NCBI RefSeq assembly: GCF_000372725.1
Contig: NW_005199926.1
Location: forward strand, 75,189-139,188
Length of the DNA: 64,000 nucleotides
Source: Emiliania huxleyi CCMP1516
Taxonomy: Eukaryota; Haptophyta; Isochrysidales; Noelaerhabdaceae
Reading direction: 5' to 3'
In this document: positions 62,001 to 64,000 of the stretch, one piece after another
Position numbering within the stretch: position 1 is the stretch's first letter
Layout of the letters: every line of letters begins with the position of its first letter
Program-made: the position numbers and the translations under genes
Notes under the pieces: generated by a model
Databases searched by the model: none
What the model saw: the letters and a program-made list of their open reading frames with translations, nothing else
What the model was told of the DNA's origin: nothing

Positions 62001-62871
62001 CGCGCACGTCCGACCTCGCCGTCACCACGTCGGTGCTCTACATCCTCCCGATCGCCTGCTGCCTGCACATCTTCTACGCCCTCTTCTTCTACTCCAAGCA
62101 GGCGGCCGAGCCTGTGATACCGAGCCAGTGATACGAGCCAGTGACACGAGCCACTGCGTGACTAGTGAAGCCGGGGAGGGGCGGCAGGCAGACCTCTCCT
62201 CTCCTCCTCCGCGCAGGCGGGCGCCGACCCGACCTCCCTCCTCTACCTCGCGCTCCTCCTCCTCGGTGGCGGCGTGCCACGGCGCATCTGACCAAATGGG
62301 CCCATCTGACCGGTTCCGTTGCCTTCCTGTAGGCGGCATCGTGCTGTGGCGCATTTCGGTCGCCATCGCCAGGCCGGAGCCGGAGCCGGAGGGGGGGGGC
62401 GCGGGCGCGCCGCCCGAGGGACGGGACCCGGGCCGACCGGACGGTCGGCCGCGCTGCTTGTCGCGCCCGAGCCCTGTGGTGGGCGGGCAGCTCTCGCGGC
62501 AGCACATCCCGCACATCATGGCGCGCGGGACGGCCACGCGCGCCGTGCCCCCGTGCACCACGCCGGCGCGCGCCGAGCTGCGGCTGGCGGCCGCGCCGCC
62601 GCCCGCCGCTGCTGAGGTCGCGGCCGATGACGGCGACACGGTCTGGGCGCGGCTGGACGAGATTGGGCAGGTCTACCTGCCGCCCCTCACCACCGCGCTT
62701 CTCACCTCGAGCTGGCTCGATCACGAGCGGCCGGCCGCGGCGGCGGAGATGGTGGAGCGTACGCCGCCGCGGGCGGCCAACGCGGACGACGCGCCGGGGA
62801 CGCAGCCGTTCTGCAGCTTGGAGGAACCGGGCGACGCGGGCGCCGTAGAGGAGGGAAGGAGGACTACCTAG
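59046..62871 (+). CDS. OSCA/TMEM63 (CSC1-like) mechanosensitive-type cation channel
   Basis: A multi-exon gene from MTESNNLPSALLPRSP to a TAG at 62869-62871. The first transmembrane part (MQFVRLTCQMFAIATVLAAP, then APLAWLLYASMLGNANL) precedes the cytosolic RRM-like domain (YAVTVSGLPASGVSPRGLR and HFAFFG-GEVASVAISSNN, joined across a GC-AG intron at 59875-59949). GHAFVTFVHAASAARCARHF and KLEVRRAPEPSDVIWENLG follow, the latter close to the family signature. Pore-region helices follow (TTLIIASNVVIFALTPVLSL, CFFQCFNTIAAASTFFFVL, ALLNALLGDLFAILLLVEL, NLVLKVALLAMAFSPALPLL, SVLYILPIACCLHIFYALFF). The family forms osmo- or stretch-gated channels. A Gly/Glu repeat insert lies at about residues 185-205. 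Several introns carry minisatellites, and 61629-61701 is a newborn-looking intron. Confidence 0.85.
61611..61708 (+). repeat. 25-bp direct repeats bracketing an 11-bp minisatellite (intron)
   Basis: The 25 bases at 61611-61635 are repeated exactly at 61684-61708. The 48 bp between are four CTAGACACCTC-type 11-mers plus CTAG. Splicing GC (61629) to AG (61701) removes 73 bp, exactly one repeat period, and restores DKLASRHVVARLARTQ. Confidence 0.85.
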
Positions 62872-63114
62872 AGGACTACTAGTGTGGAAGCCTTGAAGCC
62901 ACTCCACTCTGATCTCTGTCATCCCCCGATCCTCTCCGTCGCCTTAAGTTGCCGCATGCCAACACGCAACAGTCGATTGTGCGTTTTCGTGTGGGGAGCC
63001 TGACTGTTTTTAATGGAGGGACCAGTGTGGCATCTCTTGTGCGACTCACATACACATTGTTCATTGTACACAGTGCTATGATATGACCATCAAAGAAAGA
63101 GGTCAATCCCAGAG
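62872..63114. other. Intergenic region between convergent genes
   Basis: Short (243 bp), with no recognisable features. Confidence 0.5.
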
Positions 63115-63842
63115 TCATGGTCCATGAAGGCTTCTGGTCGGCCTGTGGTTGCGCACGCCACCGACCCCATTCGACATCCCGCGGTATAAGCAGCGCGCGC
63201 CCGCCTCGCTATACCGGTCGATGGTGCTCAGCTGCGCGCAATACTCTCCGTCACGCTCGCAGAAGCCCGTGTCGACGACGAACGGCAGTCCGTTTGCCCT
63301 GGCATGGCATGGCCGAGAGTCACCGGCGATGGGGCATTGAGGCAGGGTGGTGGCTCAGGGTGGTGGCTCGCTGCGTGACTCGCCTGCTCGAGTGGTAGAC
63401 GGCACACGGATGCGTGTAGAAGCCCGCCGGATCGTTGGCGGCCGAGGTGTTGAGGTAGCATCGCGCGTCGCTGTCGGTCAGGTCGACGCGCCCCTACATT
63501 GGGGAGGCGGGCTCAGCTCACAAGGCCTCGTGGGCCGAATCAACCATCATGCGCGCACCTCGTCGTAGTTCGGCGTCGCGTCGCGCGTATAATGATAGTG
63601 GTGCACCCGCACGTGCAGGCACGCGTTGCGCACCTGTTTCACAGTAGCGCGTGTGAAGAGGGAAGCCTTTTGTAGACACGGCGCGTGTTCGGACGGTGAA
63701 CCCTGACGCCGGCGCGCTCGAGACCGCATCGCGCGCGCGCCTCGGCGCCTGCCCGGTTGGGCGGAGTGTCGAAGAAACGGCTGAACTCACGTAGTTTCGC
63801 AACTGCCAGCGGTGGCCGAAAGACGAATGCGTCCCAGCTCAC
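63115..63842 (-). CDS. 3' part of an unrecognised Cys-containing protein gene
   Basis: Four exons fit together on the minus strand: 63842-63753, 63633-63559, 63493-63384 and 63298-63115 (TGA). Their introns are GC-AG, GT-AG and GC-AG, with consistent phases. The partial product (152 residues) reads SWDAFVFRPPLAVAKLREF, FFDTPPNRVRNACLHVRVHH, YHYTRDATPNYDEGRVDLTD, DARCYLNTSAANDPAGFYTH, ANGLPFVVDTGFCERDGEY and CAQLSTIDRYSEAGARCLYR. A CAG acceptor at 63843-63845 shows that more exons lie upstream, in the last 150 bp or outside the window. Spaced cysteines suggest a secreted or luminal protein. Family not recognised. 63846-64000 shows no clear exon. Confidence 0.6.
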
Positions 63843-64000
63843 CTGAAGGGTGGGGGCAGGGCTGAGGGAAGGGGAGACGAGGGCGATGAGTGGCGCTGGA
63901 TTTGTTGCACCCGCGCATGCATCGATGGGCCTTCCACATCTCGGCTACACTACATCTTGTGCCTCGATGGGACTGCTGCAGCGTTGCTTCTTGAAGAGCT

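Overview
The window looks like nuclear DNA of a photosynthetic alga with red-lineage plastids, most likely a haptophyte (a pelagophyte such as an Aureococcus relative is the main alternative). The reasons are very GC-rich coding DNA, two fucoxanthin-chlorophyll a/c light-harvesting genes, short exons joined by 50-190 bp introns, spliceosomal introns of which about half start with GC instead of GT, and abundant minisatellites. No operons, Shine-Dalgarno sites or bacterial gene order are present. All gene models below were read by eye, so exon ends are inferred from reading frame, splice dinucleotides and fit to the protein family.

Layout: 0-0.8 kb, end of a beta-helix surface protein. 0.8-5.3 kb, a nest of mobile elements: two inverted copies of a 0.9 kb terminal-inverted-repeat element, one inside an older element with a clear 8-bp target duplication, plus a 42-bp satellite. 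5.4-16 kb: OPA3-like, a DHHC palmitoyltransferase, a membrane-anchored GH5-like protein, an ATP-grasp protein and an FAD aromatic hydroxylase. 16-20 kb: a Cys-rich PC-esterase-like ORF, a discoidin-like fragment, a small ankyrin protein and a plastid-type membrane protein. 20.5-21.5 kb: a complete non-autonomous element with 8-bp target duplication. 22-26.6 kb: an FPG-type DNA glycosylase and a 2-oxoglutarate/Fe(II) dioxygenase. 27.9-28.1 kb: a dense array of perfect hairpins in front of a PP2C phosphatase gene. 30.8-39.7 kb: two divergent light-harvesting genes flanking a second dioxygenase and a tandem pair of F-box/RCC1 genes, one of them decayed. 40-42.3 kb: a small Ala/Gly protein, a cysteine-poor HesB/IscA-like protein and a CREST-type membrane protein. 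43-46 kb: more elements. 46-47.5 kb: a plastid membrane protein. 47.6-49.8 kb: repeats. 49.8-55.1 kb: a basic coiled-coil protein, TRAPPC6, an ankyrin protein with RxxS sites, and a TBC Rab-GAP. 55-59 kb: gene-poor and repeat-rich. 59-62.9 kb: an OSCA/TMEM63-type channel. 63.1 kb to the end: the 3' part of an unrecognised gene.

The genes do not form one pathway. TRAPPC6, the TBC protein and the DHHC enzyme all serve membrane traffic but are unlinked by position. The most interesting signal is about introns. Many carry GC donors. Paralogous genes share almost no intron positions. Several introns consist of 9-14 bp tandem repeats, with the same 11-mer in two unrelated genes. One intron at 61.6 kb is flanked by a perfect 25-bp direct repeat exactly one intron length apart, as expected for a recently born intron. 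The second theme is several families of terminal-inverted-repeat elements, each with its own subterminal short motif (TGTAGAG, CTTAAA, CTAAGT), and three with readable 8-bp target duplications.
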